Position numbers and translations under genes: made by a program | Assembly (NCBI GenBank): GCA_002472275.1 | Contig: DKRQ01000025.1 | Location: 1 to 29,739 of the forward strand | From: Caryophanales bacterium UBA7278 | GTDB taxonomy: Bacteria; Bacillota_I; Bacilli_A; RFN20; CAG-826 | Reading direction: 5' to 3' | DNA: 29,739 bases | The notes under the pieces: model-generated | What the model saw: the letters and a program-made list of their open reading frames with translations, nothing else | What the model was told of the DNA's origin: nothing | Database searches by the model: none | Shown: positions 15,956-23,231 of the stretch, one piece after another | Layout: every line of letters starts with the position of its first letter | Numbering within the stretch: the stretch's first letter is position 1

Positions 15956-17854
15956 ATGAACGTACTCTACCTAGGCAAGCAATTCGAGATCGCCGAAGGG
16001 GCGAACGGCTTTGACGTCGCCAAAGCCGTCGATCCCGAGAAGAAGAACAAGGCCCTTGCCTATAAAATCGGCGAACATATCTATGATATGAACGTCAAGC
16101 TCGAAGGGGACTCCGAACTCTCCTTCGTCATGCCCGACTCCCCTGAGGGATTCGAGATCATGAACCATTCCTGCTCCCATTTGATGGCGCAGGCCCTGAG
16201 CCACCTCTACCCCGGCTGCCACTTCGGCTACGGCCCGGCCATCGAGGAAGGCTTCTACTACGACGTCGACTTCGGCGACAAAGTCATCACCGACAAGGAC
16301 TTCCCCGCCATCGAGGCCGAGATGAAGAAGATCTCGAAGGAAGCCATCCCCTATCGCAGGAAAGAAGTGAGCCAGGAGGAAGCCCTCAAGGTTTTCGCGT
16401 CCAACCCCTACAAAGTCGAGCACATCAAGGAACTCGAAGGGACCATCTCCCTCTATGAGCAGGGCGATTTCGTCGACCTCTGCCGCGGCCCCCACGTCCC
16501 TAACACCTCCTACTTAAAGCACTTCAAGCTCCTCTCCTTGGCGGGCGCCTATTGGAAGGGCGACTCCAAGAGGAAACAGCTCACGAGGATCTACGCGACC
16601 TGCTGGCCTAGCGAGGAGGCCCTCAAGAACCACCTCGAGATTCTCGAGAAGAGGAAGGCCAACGACCACCGCAGGCTCGGCAAGGAGCTCGGTTTGTTCA
16701 TGCTGAGCGACTACGCCCCGGGTATGCCCTTCTTCCTGCCCAAAGGGCAACTCGTCATGAACGAGCTCATCTCCTATTGGAGGAAGATCCACGAGGCCAG
16801 GAACTACACGGAGATCACGACCCCCACGATGATGTCCCGTCGACTCTGGGAGACCTCGGGCCATTGGGACCACTACAAGGACAACATGTACACCACAAAG
16901 GTCGATGAGGAGGACTACGCGATCAAACCGATGAATTGCCCCGGCTCCATCCTCGTCTACCAAAACGCCCTCCGTTCCTACCGCGACTTGCCCCTTCGTT
17001 ATGCCGAACTCGGCCACGTGCACCGTCACGAGGCCAGCGGCGCCCTCAACGGTCTATTCCGCGTCCGTGCCTTCACCCAGGACGACGCCCATATCTTCGT
17101 CAGGCGCGACCAAATCGGCGACGAGGTCAAGGCCATCATGGCCCTCTTCGACGAGGTCTATGACGTCTTCGGGCTCGACTACCGCATCGTCTTATCCACC
17201 CGTCCCGATGATTTCATCGGGGAAATCGCCTTCTGGGATGAGTCCGAGGCCATCTTGGCCAAGGCTTGTGAGGAAAGCGGCCACCCCTTCTCCATCAACG
17301 CGGGCGATGGCGCCTTCTACGGCCCGAAGCTCGACTTCAAGCTCAAGGACTCCATGGGCCGTACCTGGCAATGCGGCACGATCCAACTCGACGTCAATTT
17401 GCCCCACCGCTTTGGCCTAAGCTACATCGACGAGAAGGGCGAGAAGGTCGAGCCGGTCATGCTCCACCGCGTCGTCTTCGGCTCGGTCGAACGCTTCATC
17501 GGCGTCCTCATCGAGAACTACGGCGGCGCCTTCCCCACCTGGCTCGCCCCGGTGCAGGTCAAGGTGCTCCCGGTCAATGAATCGAGCCACGGCGACTACG
17601 CCAAAGAGATCCTTGCGATGCTGAAGAAAGAAGGCATCCGCGCCGAACTCGACGACTCCAACGAGAAGCTAGGCTACAGGCTCCGCAACGCCGTCGTGAA
17701 CAAGATCCCCTATACCCTGGTCATCGGCGACAAGGAGAAGGAAAGCGGATCGGTCACCTACCGCGTCTATGGGCAGCAGGAGCAGATCAGCGTCAAAGCC
17801 GAGGAGTTCCTCGCCTTGATCAAACAGAGGATCGAGTCCAAAGCCCGCTTCTAA
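15956..17854 (+). CDS. thrS: Threonyl-tRNA synthetase
   Basis: A 632-residue class II synthetase that charges tRNA-Thr. Order of domains: TGS (1-63), the N2 editing-type domain (about 65-225) with NHSCSHLMAQAL, the YGPAIEEGFYYD strand and CRGPHVPNT, the catalytic core (about 240-530) with motif 2 (RHEASGALNGLFRVRAFTQD) and motif 3 (GSVERFIGVLIENYGG), then the anticodon-binding domain (535-632). The zinc ligands appear as Cys in PMNCPG, His in DDAHIF and His in VMLHR. AAGGAGG lies 8 nt before the ATG. Expression is under the T-box immediately upstream, and an intrinsic terminator follows. Confidence 0.97.
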   Translation: MNVLYLGKQFEIAEGANGFDVAKAVDPEKKNKALAYKIGEHIYDMNVKLEGDSELSFVMPDSPEGFEIMNHSCSHLMAQALSHLYPGCHFGYGPAIEEGFYYDVDFGDKVITDKDFPAIEAEMKKISKEAIPYRRKEVSQEEALKVFASNPYKVEHIKELEGTISLYEQGDFVDLCRGPHVPNTSYLKHFKLLSLAGAYWKGDSKRKQLTRIYATCWPSEEALKNHLEILEKRKANDHRRLGKELGLFMLSDYAPGMPFFLPKGQLVMNELISYWRKIHEARNYTEITTPTMMSRRLWETSGHWDHYKDNMYTTKVDEEDYAIKPMNCPGSILVYQNALRSYRDLPLRYAELGHVHRHEASGALNGLFRVRAFTQDDAHIFVRRDQIGDEVKAIMALFDEVYDVFGLDYRIVLSTRPDDFIGEIAFWDESEAILAKACEESGHPFSINAGDGAFYGPKLDFKLKDSMGRTWQCGTIQLDVNLPHRFGLSYIDEKGEKVEPVMLHRVVFGSVERFIGVLIENYGGAFPTWLAPVQVKVLPVNESSHGDYAKEILAMLKKEGIRAELDDSNEKLGYRLRNAVVNKIPYTLVIGDKEKESGSVTYRVYGQQEQISVKAEEFLALIKQRIESKARF

Positions 17855-17860
17855 AAATAG

Positions 17861-17889
17861 ACGGAGGGCCCAAAAACCCTCCGTTTTTC
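17861..17889 (+). terminator. thrS terminator
   Basis: ACGGAGGG (17861-17868) pairs with CCCTCCGT (17877-17884), followed by TTTTC. Confidence 0.9.
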
Positions 17890-17956
17890 TTTGCCGAAAT
17901 GTCCCAAGCAGGACAAAGTCCTATAAATAAAAAATAAGGAAATATCAAAATGGCCC

Positions 17957-17984
17957 TTGCACATCTAGTTTTTGATACTAGAAT
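17957..17984 (+). promoter_or_regulatory. Promoter of the HD-domain gene, predicted leaderless
   Basis: TTGCAC (17957-17962), 16-nt spacer, TAGAAT (17979-17984), then GGTGTC and ATG at 17991. Confidence 0.6.
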
Positions 17985-17990
17985 GGTGTC

Positions 17991-18479
17991 ATGAAGACGC
18001 TTAGGACCTACATCATCGGAACCCCGATGGACCTAGTGAAAAGGCATGGCCGCGACATCCTCGACGACCCCCGTTTTCTTGCCCTACGGGAAAACCGCCA
18101 CCACGGCCACACCACCACTTACGACCACTGCCTCCACGTGACTTTGATCGCTTTACAAATCGCCAAGGAGAAATCCATCAAGGTGGACGTCCGTTCCCTC
18201 GTTAGGGGCTGCCTCCTCCACGACTACTATTGCTACGATAACGACCACAAGCCCAAGAAGCACCTGAGGACCCATGGCCAGCTCGCCGCCAAAAACGCGG
18301 AACGGGACTTCGGGATCAACGGGGTCGAGCACGACGTCATCTGCAACCACATGTGGCCGATTCACCCCTTCCTCTCCCCCCTTACCAGGGAAGGATGGCT
18401 ATGCTGCCTCGCCGACAAGATCGCCTCTTGCCGCGAGTACTTCGGAAACACGCTCGAAAAGCAAATGTCCGCGAATTGA
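17991..18479 (+). CDS. HD-domain phosphohydrolase-like protein
   Basis: A 162-residue soluble protein. The HD-superfamily metal ligands are visible: His in YDHCLHV (around 45-49), the His-Asp pair in CLLHDYY (around 76-77), a later His in CNHMWPIH and Asp in LADKIAS near 141. It resembles short HD proteins with a few extra helices, which usually hydrolyse phosphate esters of nucleotides. Substrate unknown; by length it is too short for a full RelA/SpoT hydrolase. No ribosome binding site is present; the -10 box is exactly 6 nt before the ATG. It stands alone between the thrS terminator and its own terminator at 18479-18500. Confidence 0.75.
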   Translation: MKTLRTYIIGTPMDLVKRHGRDILDDPRFLALRENRHHGHTTTYDHCLHVTLIALQIAKEKSIKVDVRSLVRGCLLHDYYCYDNDHKPKKHLRTHGQLAAKNAERDFGINGVEHDVICNHMWPIHPFLSPLTREGWLCCLADKIASCREYFGNTLEKQMSAN

Positions 18480-18502
18480 CGAGGCAAAACCTCGTTTTTT
18501 CT
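18479..18502 (+). terminator. Terminator after the HD-domain gene
   Basis: ACGAGG (18479-18484) pairs with CCTCGT (18490-18495), followed by TTTTTC. It overlaps the -35 region of the next gene. Confidence 0.75.
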
Positions 18503-18504
18503 TT

Positions 18505-18510
18505 TAGAAT
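18505..18510 (+). promoter_or_regulatory. -10 box of the 99-aa gene, predicted leaderless
   Basis: TAGAAT exactly 6 nt (CAGGAT) before ATG 18517. No good -35 is seen at normal spacing; the region is occupied by the terminator stem. Confidence 0.4.
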
Positions 18511-18516
18511 CAGGAT

Positions 18517-18816
18517 ATGGAAAAACCCACCTACGAAGAACTCGTCCAAAAACTATCAAGCCACGAAATCGAGGAGGTTTCCTTTGGGATCCCCGGCTAT
18601 GGGCATTACAAAAACTGCCATATCGGCTGGATCTACGACGAATACCCTAATCTAGGGAAGGCGCCTCGCGCGATTGAGGTGAGGCTCTCCTCCTCGGAAC
18701 GCTGCCTCTTCTATGGCCCCCTAAAAGGGGGAATGGTCCTCTTCCGCATGAAGGGAAAGGGAAATCTGACCCTGATCGACCTTTGGCCCAAGGCCGAAAT
18801 ATACGAAATCAAATGA
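18517..18816 (+). CDS. Hypothetical protein, 99 aa
   Basis: Not recognised. A soluble, mixed alpha/beta protein: an N-terminal helix (PTYEELVQKLSSHE), then strands (VSFGIPGYGHYKNCHIGW, AIEVRLS, CLFYGP, MVLFRMK, LTLIDLWP). The pattern of short strands could form a small beta-sheet, but no motif points to a function. Codon use matches the neighbours, and the frame is closed by a hairpin shared with the converging ogt gene, so I take it as real. It appears to have its own promoter with no leader. Confidence 0.55.
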   Translation: MEKPTYEELVQKLSSHEIEEVSFGIPGYGHYKNCHIGWIYDEYPNLGKAPRAIEVRLSSSERCLFYGPLKGGMVLFRMKGKGNLTLIDLWPKAEIYEIK

Positions 18817-18818
18817 AA

Positions 18819-18836
18819 ACCGCGGAATCCCGCGGT
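18819..18836. terminator. Shared terminator between the 99-aa gene and ogt
   Basis: ACCGCGG (18819-18825) pairs with CCGCGGT (18830-18836); T-rich on the reverse strand (TTTTC) and CCTTTC on the forward strand. Confidence 0.75.
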
Positions 18837-18840
18837 CCTT

Positions 18841-19356
18841 TCAAATATCCTCTGGGTCCTTGTAGTCGGTCGGGGCCACGAAGGTCCTGTTCATGTTCGC
18901 CCTCTCCATTTGGAGGATTTTCTTTTGCAGGGGCGTCCCGCCCGGATAGCCTAGGCTCTTCCCTTCGTCGGAGATGACCCTGTGGCATGGGATCAGGATG
19001 GGGATTGGGTTGCCTAGCACCGCTTCCTTCGTCTTTTCTAGAGTCGCGGCCTTGCCTAAGGAAGCGGTCAGTTCGCTTAGCTTGACCGTTTTCCCATAGG
19101 GAATCTCCTGTATTTTCTTATATACTTTGAGCTCGAAGGCGCTGCCATAGGGGTCGAGGGGCAGATCGAATTGCTTCCTTTGCCCGAAGCAATACTGATT
19201 GATTTCGGCGATCGCGTCGTATAGGCGCCCGTCTTCGTGGAAATCGCCATTAGAAAGGCCAACCGCGCCGTAGCGGAGGGCCACGATCGCTTTGCCGTCG
19301 GAAACCATGGTGATCTGGCCTAGCGCCGTGTCGTAGACCATATAGGAAAGGCTCAT
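18841..19356 (-). CDS. ogt: Methylated-DNA--protein-cysteine methyltransferase
   Basis: A 171-residue suicide repair enzyme that moves the alkyl group of O6-alkylguanine to its own cysteine. The active site PCHRV is present (IPILIPCHRVISDEG, near 120-132), preceded by the DNA-binding helix region (KTVKLSELTASLGKAATLEK) and followed by GYPGGTPLQKKILQMER. The N-terminal Ogt/Ada-like domain (1-75) is short but complete. The start lacks a ribosome binding site; TAAATT (19363-19368 on the reverse strand) lies exactly 6 nt before the ATG, so a leaderless mRNA is possible. It is a single-gene unit. Confidence 0.93.
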   Translation of the reverse strand: MSLSYMVYDTALGQITMVSDGKAIVALRYGAVGLSNGDFHEDGRLYDAIAEINQYCFGQRKQFDLPLDPYGSAFELKVYKKIQEIPYGKTVKLSELTASLGKAATLEKTKEAVLGNPIPILIPCHRVISDEGKSLGYPGGTPLQKKILQMERANMNRTFVAPTDYKDPEDI

Positions 19357-19362
19357 GCCATT

Positions 19363-19368
19363 AATTTA
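19363..19368 (-). promoter_or_regulatory. Possible -10 box of ogt
   Basis: Reverse-strand TAAATT, 6 nt before the ATG at 19356; weak match, supported mainly by sharing its spacing with five other genes here. Confidence 0.35.
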
Positions 19369-19386
19369 GGAAATCGCGACGGGCTT

Positions 19387-19518
19387 CGCAAGGTGTTTAT
19401 AACGCCATCAGGCAATGCGGGACGAAAAGGCGGTATATGTCCTCGCTGCTTTGGAGCAAAAGAGAGTAGGTCTCTCCTTGGTAGGTCCAGAAGAAGACGA
19501 GCCTTTCCTTGTCCATGC
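19387..19518. repeat. Direct repeat, copy 1 (3' end of lipoprotein gene 1)
   Basis: About 130 bp nearly identical to 20533-20663. It covers the last ~40 codons (MDKERLVFFWTYQGETYSLL and onward) and about 10 bp beyond the stop codon. Confidence 0.8.
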
Positions 19519-20514
19519 CGAATTCGGCCCGAACTTCAGCGGGTTCCTTTTTTGGGTTTTGGGCACGTTTTTCAAGGGGAAGGTCAGGCACCCATAGAAC
19601 TTATCCGCCTCCGCGAGCTCCCCGAGGAAGGTCCCCCCACGACCCAATTTTCCCTTCTGCTCGAAGACGAAATCGCAAAATGTCGTGAAAACACCCGACT
19701 CCGGCGTCAGGGAAGATGTGATCGTCTCCCCGTAATCGTAAAGCGACGTGTTGAAGAAAGCCCCATTATATCGGCTTAGGAGCAAAGGGTCCGCCTCCAA
19801 AGCCGGAGCCTTATCGGAAGGATATTCGCCAAAACGGCTGTACGCAGTTAGCGAATCCTTGAGTGCCCATTCTCCGTCCAAGGCGGCGGTGGGTTTAGCC
19901 CACATGGGCTCTTGGTAACTCCTGCGATCCTCCAAGGCGCTTTCCGCCAAGGCGACGGAGTTGCCTAACCCCCGATGGAAGGACGCGGCAGTGTTCACGA
20001 CCCAGGAAACCTGATACCCGTCGTCAAGCCAAGGCAAAGAGAAGCCTAGGGAGGGTGTGGCGGGGTTCTTGGTGAAAACGACCCCGGTTACCTCTTTGTC
20101 GACGTAAAAAGCCAATGAAAAGGCTTTGGAAGTTGCGGAACGAACGTAAATCCTAAAGGTTGAGGATCTGCTGAAATAGCTCGAAAAGGAATCGATGTCC
20201 TCCGTTTTTTTGCAACGGTATTTGGCGAACATCTCCCCAAAATAACTCTGGGGGCACGGCATAAGGGTCCATTTCGAATCGGCATCCCCCTTAACGGTAA
20301 CTAGCAGGTTTTCGTTCTGAAGCCCCAATTTCGACCACGGCAGATTGGTTTCGGTTTCGAAGGAATATCCGAAAGTGCCGGTATTGAACTCTATGTCAAC
20401 GGGGCTTCCATCGGGTGCACCGCAGGAAGCGCAAAAGGGCAAAGCCAAGGCCAAAAGAGAGATCCGGATTATACGGGAGGGATGTCTAGGTTCAATTCGG
20501 TAATGTAATAGCAT
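19397..20514 (-). CDS. Lipoprotein paralogue 1, frameshifted near its 3' end
   Basis: A tandem paralogue of 20542-21612. I start it at ATG 20514 because this ATG and its GGAG site align with the paralogue's start. A hydrophobic signal segment (LLALALPFCASC) ends in Cys with an atypical lipobox. Shared blocks include EDID.F..YFSR.S, LSRYNGA[FY]FNT, KGKLG[RQ]GG.F and the C-terminal tail. The unshifted frame ends in unrelated sequence at 19408, whereas the conserved tail lies in another frame ending at 19397. The break is at a tract of six A (19548-19553); one extra A restores a 372-residue protein. Could be a pseudogene, transcriptional slippage or an assembly error. Function unknown; surface-exposed by its lipid anchor. 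Confidence 0.65.
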
Positions 20515-20532
20515 TGGTTTCATCTCCATCCG

Positions 20533-20663
20533 CGCAAGGTGTTATAACGCCATCAGACAATGCGGCACGAAGAGGCGGTATATGTCCTCGTTGTTTGGGA
20601 GCAACAAGGAATAGGTCTCCCCTTGGTAGGTCCAGAAGAAGACGAGCCTTTCCTTGTCCATGC
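20533..20663. repeat. Direct repeat, copy 2 (3' end of lipoprotein gene 2)
   Basis: Partner of 19387-19518. The conservation runs through the stop codon into CGCAAGGTGTT, so it reflects DNA duplication or gene conversion and not only protein constraint. Confidence 0.8.
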
Positions 20664-21612
20664 AGATGGTCAGGGTCAACGCGGATATCACCCCGTCCGC
20701 GTTCTCGGAATAGCGGAGCCGCCCATAGGTTTTTTCGGAGGGGGCCAGCCCCTTGAAGAACACCCCTCCTTGGCCAAGGGTTCCTTTTTGATTGCCAAGG
20801 TAATTGAAAAAGGCGGATTCCCCTTCGCCGGAAAGCGGGGCGTCTTTGTTGTAGAACGTCGTTAAGGCCGTGTTGAAATAGGCGCCGTTATATCGGCTGA
20901 GGGTCAACGGGTCCTTCGTCAAAACCGGCGTCAGGGTTTTGACTTTCTCGCCGAGGTCGGATCGCTTTGCGACCGCGTCGACCAATCCGATCTTCTCGGG
21001 AAAGGTGCCGCTTGGCTCGGGGTGTTCTTCCTCGGTGTATACCCGCCTGGTCGAATCGGGGTATTTCCCATCCATGTCGGCGGAGAGGATCTTCCTTTCC
21101 AAGGACCGATGCAGGGATTCGGGGGTGTCCACCAACCACGACTCCTCTTTTTCGACCCCTCCCGTGGAAAAGGAATAGGTAATCCCCGAAATCTCGTAAT
21201 CGACATAGAAGACGATTGACCCATCCTCCGTGGAAGACGACGCCCGATAAGAGGAGGCTCGGGAGAAGTATTTGCCAAAACGGTCGATGTCTTCGGCTTT
21301 CAGGCAAGGGCAATTCCAAAAGGATTCTCCGAAATCCGAACCGTCTATCTTTGCCATGGAAAACCCTACGGAGGAATCCGGATACGGCTTGACGGTGATA
21401 TAGGTCTCTTCTGAAGAATGGATTTCCTTCCACGTCGAGCCAATGACTTTGGAGAATGATTCGGACAACGGTCCATCGGCGAAATCGAAATCAATCGAAA
21501 CGCCTTTCTTCTCGCCGCAGGAAACGCATAAAAAAGCAATTAAGGCTAGGCAGGAGAAAGCTTTGGGTTCGAGGTTCAAATGAAAGGATCGACTTCGGTT
21601 ACGTAATGGCAT
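20542..21612 (-). CDS. Lipoprotein paralogue 2
   Basis: A 356-residue protein from ATG 21612, chosen because GGAGG lies 8 nt upstream and the residues after it form a signal peptide (FSCLALIAFLCVSCGEK, lipid-attachment Cys near 32). The open frame runs on to 21819, but that stretch is not signal-like. The mature part is about 325 residues of mixed strands with a Ser-rich middle, no enzyme motif I recognise, and the blocks shared with paralogue 1 (EDIDRFGKYFSRASSY, LSRYNGAYFNT, KGTLGQGGVFF, MDKERLVFFWTYQGE). Its stop is 27 nt before the paralogue 1 start, so the two form an operon. Expected at the outer face of the membrane. Confidence 0.7.
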   Translation of the reverse strand: MPLRNRSRSFHLNLEPKAFSCLALIAFLCVSCGEKKGVSIDFDFADGPLSESFSKVIGSTWKEIHSSEETYITVKPYPDSSVGFSMAKIDGSDFGESFWNCPCLKAEDIDRFGKYFSRASSYRASSSTEDGSIVFYVDYEISGITYSFSTGGVEKEESWLVDTPESLHRSLERKILSADMDGKYPDSTRRVYTEEEHPEPSGTFPEKIGLVDAVAKRSDLGEKVKTLTPVLTKDPLTLSRYNGAYFNTALTTFYNKDAPLSGEGESAFFNYLGNQKGTLGQGGVFFKGLAPSEKTYGRLRYSENADGVISALTLTICMDKERLVFFWTYQGETYSLLLPNNEDIYRLFVPHCLMAL

Positions 21613-21696
21613 TGGTTGCACCTCCACCCGGGGATATATTGCGGAGAAAGCGGATTTTTTGAATGGCCAAGTTCCCCTGCGGGTCTGCATAAGTGC

Positions 21697-21702
21697 AATA
21701 TA
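21697..21702 (-). promoter_or_regulatory. Possible -10 box of the lipoprotein operon
   Basis: Reverse-strand TATATT with TTTTGC 16 nt upstream, about 85 nt before the ATG at 21612. The remaining gap to 21849 is AT-rich with no gene seen. Confidence 0.3.
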
Positions 21703-21849
21703 GCACGCGATAAAGAAAGCAAAACAAAAACATAACGGACGCCATCGCCCGGCGCACAAAGGAAAAATCCCGAATAACGGGGAAAATGACTGACACATTT
21801 TATATATCAAAATATGCATCTAACTGTTTTAAGCCGTTATTAATTTGGG

Positions 21850-21855
21850 TATAAT
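21850..21855 (+). promoter_or_regulatory. -10 box of the Fic-like/GH13 operon, predicted leaderless
   Basis: TATAAT exactly 6 nt (TAACCT) before ATG 21862; the -35 region (TTTTAA, 21827-21832) is weak. Confidence 0.55.
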
Positions 21856-21861
21856 TAACCT

Positions 21862-22824
21862 ATGGCGAAGCAACTTGAACCATATAAGTGCGCATTTTCC
21901 CTGTCTAACGAGATACTCACCAAGGCAGTCGGCCTTTCCTTCAAGCTCGGCGAGCTTTCCTTATCCAATATCGGTAAAGCCACGGACGAAGACGCGGCCA
22001 TGGGTATCAAATACCTTTTGGAGGCGGAGAACGTTTCCATCTCACCCTCGCAACTAAAGGGGCTCAAGGCCGGTGGCGATGTGCCTAGCCATCCCCTCGC
22101 GACTTCTTTATGCGCTCTGGCCAGAAGCCTCCCCCACACCGACCCCTATGACAAATCCTTCCTCGTCAAATTCGAGGAGGCCGTTTGGAAGGAAGGCGTG
22201 CCCCATAGGCTAAGCAGGCGCGTGCCTGATTATCCCTATTCCATCCCAATGCACGCCCGCATCGACGATTTGATCGGCGGCCTTTTCTCCTTCGCCAAAG
22301 CCGGCAAAGGGAAGGTCCATCCTCTCGTTTTGTCTTCCCTTCTCTATTTCGAAATCCTCGCGATCGCCCCCTATAGCGAATATAACCGCGTGCTTGCCGG
22401 CTTGCTCTTCAAGGCGGTTTTAGGCAGTTATCAACCGGTTTTCTATAGGGTCTGCCTCGAAAAGCTGATCCTTCAGCAAAAGGAAAAGCTGGATGCCTCG
22501 ATCGCCGCTTCGGTCGAAAAAGGCGATACCTCGCCCTTCGTTTTGTTCATGCTTGGCCTTTTGGAGACCGGCGTGAATTCCTTGTTCCACAGGTCCCTCC
22601 AATCGGAGAAGGCCGAATCCCCGCTCGTGCAGAAGATGCTTTCCAAAATGGAAAGCGGCAAGTTCTATTCCTCGGCGGAGCTTTGCGCCCTGCTAGGCTT
22701 AAAGAGCAGGCTTGGCCTCCAGAAGAACTACCTCCGTCCCGCCCTGGCTTCCAAAGCCATCGAGATGTCGAATCCCCTATCCCCCACCGATAGGACCCAG
22801 CGTTACCGCAGGAGGGAAAACTGA
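21862..22824 (+). CDS. Degenerate Fic-family protein (catalytic His absent)
   Basis: A 320-residue protein. The overall layout is Fic-like: an N-terminal helical part, the helix pair around the active site (LSSLLYFEILAIAPYSEYNR, 158-176), and a C-terminal winged-helix-like part ending LRPALASKAIEMSNPLSPTD and QRYR, the usual tail of Fic/filamentation proteins. At the active site the HPFxDGNGR motif has become APYSEYN-R (169-176): His is Ala, Asp is Glu, the glycines are lost and one residue is missing. AMP transfer is therefore not expected; a regulatory or scaffold role is inferred. It heads an operon with a membrane protein and a GH13 enzyme (1-nt and 4-nt overlaps). There is no ribosome binding site. 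Confidence 0.7.
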   Translation: MAKQLEPYKCAFSLSNEILTKAVGLSFKLGELSLSNIGKATDEDAAMGIKYLLEAENVSISPSQLKGLKAGGDVPSHPLATSLCALARSLPHTDPYDKSFLVKFEEAVWKEGVPHRLSRRVPDYPYSIPMHARIDDLIGGLFSFAKAGKGKVHPLVLSSLLYFEILAIAPYSEYNRVLAGLLFKAVLGSYQPVFYRVCLEKLILQQKEKLDASIAASVEKGDTSPFVLFMLGLLETGVNSLFHRSLQSEKAESPLVQKMLSKMESGKFYSSAELCALLGLKSRLGLQKNYLRPALASKAIEMSNPLSPTDRTQRYRRREN

Positions 22825-23231
22825 TGCAGCCTTTGACCCTCCTCGTGATTACCTTAGGGGCCATCCTAGGGTTTGGAATGCTTTGTTTTCCCTTCATTAG
22901 AAAACTGCCAAAACCCATGCAATTCCTCGTCAAATCCGCCTTATTTTTGATTTATGTGGCCGGATTCGTATCCTTGGTCCTCTTCATGAGGCAGGTCTAC
23001 GCGGAACTTGACGTGGGGCTCGCCACGGGGGCCGCGTGCCTAATCGGGGTGGCCGTCGGCTGCTTGCTCGTGCCCTGCCTATTCACGGCGAAGGCAATCA
23101 TCGTCTACGTCTTCATGCCTTTGTTCCTCGTCACCTTCGTCCTCTTCATGGTGTGCATGATCTTCCTCTCCAAAAAGGTCATGCAGCCCGAGGCCTTCGC
23201 GTCATCCTCGTCCCTTGCTTCCTTGCTATGA
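22824..23231 (+). CDS. Small membrane protein, 135 aa
   Basis: Four hydrophobic segments (about 4-22, 32-53, 64-84, 89-113) with short loops and a Ser/Ala-rich tail. Not recognised. The ATG overlaps the Fic-like stop (TGATG) with GGAGGG ahead of it, and its own stop overlaps the next start (ATGA), so translation of the three genes is coupled. It may anchor or regulate one of its neighbours, which have no membrane segments; that is inference from context alone. Confidence 0.65.
   Translation: MQPLTLLVITLGAILGFGMLCFPFIRKLPKPMQFLVKSALFLIYVAGFVSLVLFMRQVYAELDVGLATGAACLIGVAVGCLLVPCLFTAKAIIVYVFMPLFLVTFVLFMVCMIFLSKKVMQPEAFASSSSLASLL

Noticed and set aside
19541..19556. Programmed -1 ribosomal frameshift heptamer at the A tract
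   Set aside because: A AAA AAG is present as letters, but the codon phase of the gene (CAA AAA AGG) does not place it in the required X XXY YYZ register; slippage or mutation is more likely.
21613..21819. N-terminal extension of lipoprotein paralogue 2
   Set aside because: It precedes a perfect GGAGG site and a lipoprotein signal beginning at 21612, aligned with the paralogue start.
23036..23227. N-terminal extension of the GH13 protein
   Set aside because: It is the out-of-frame reading of the small membrane gene; the ATGA overlap at 23228 gives the natural start.
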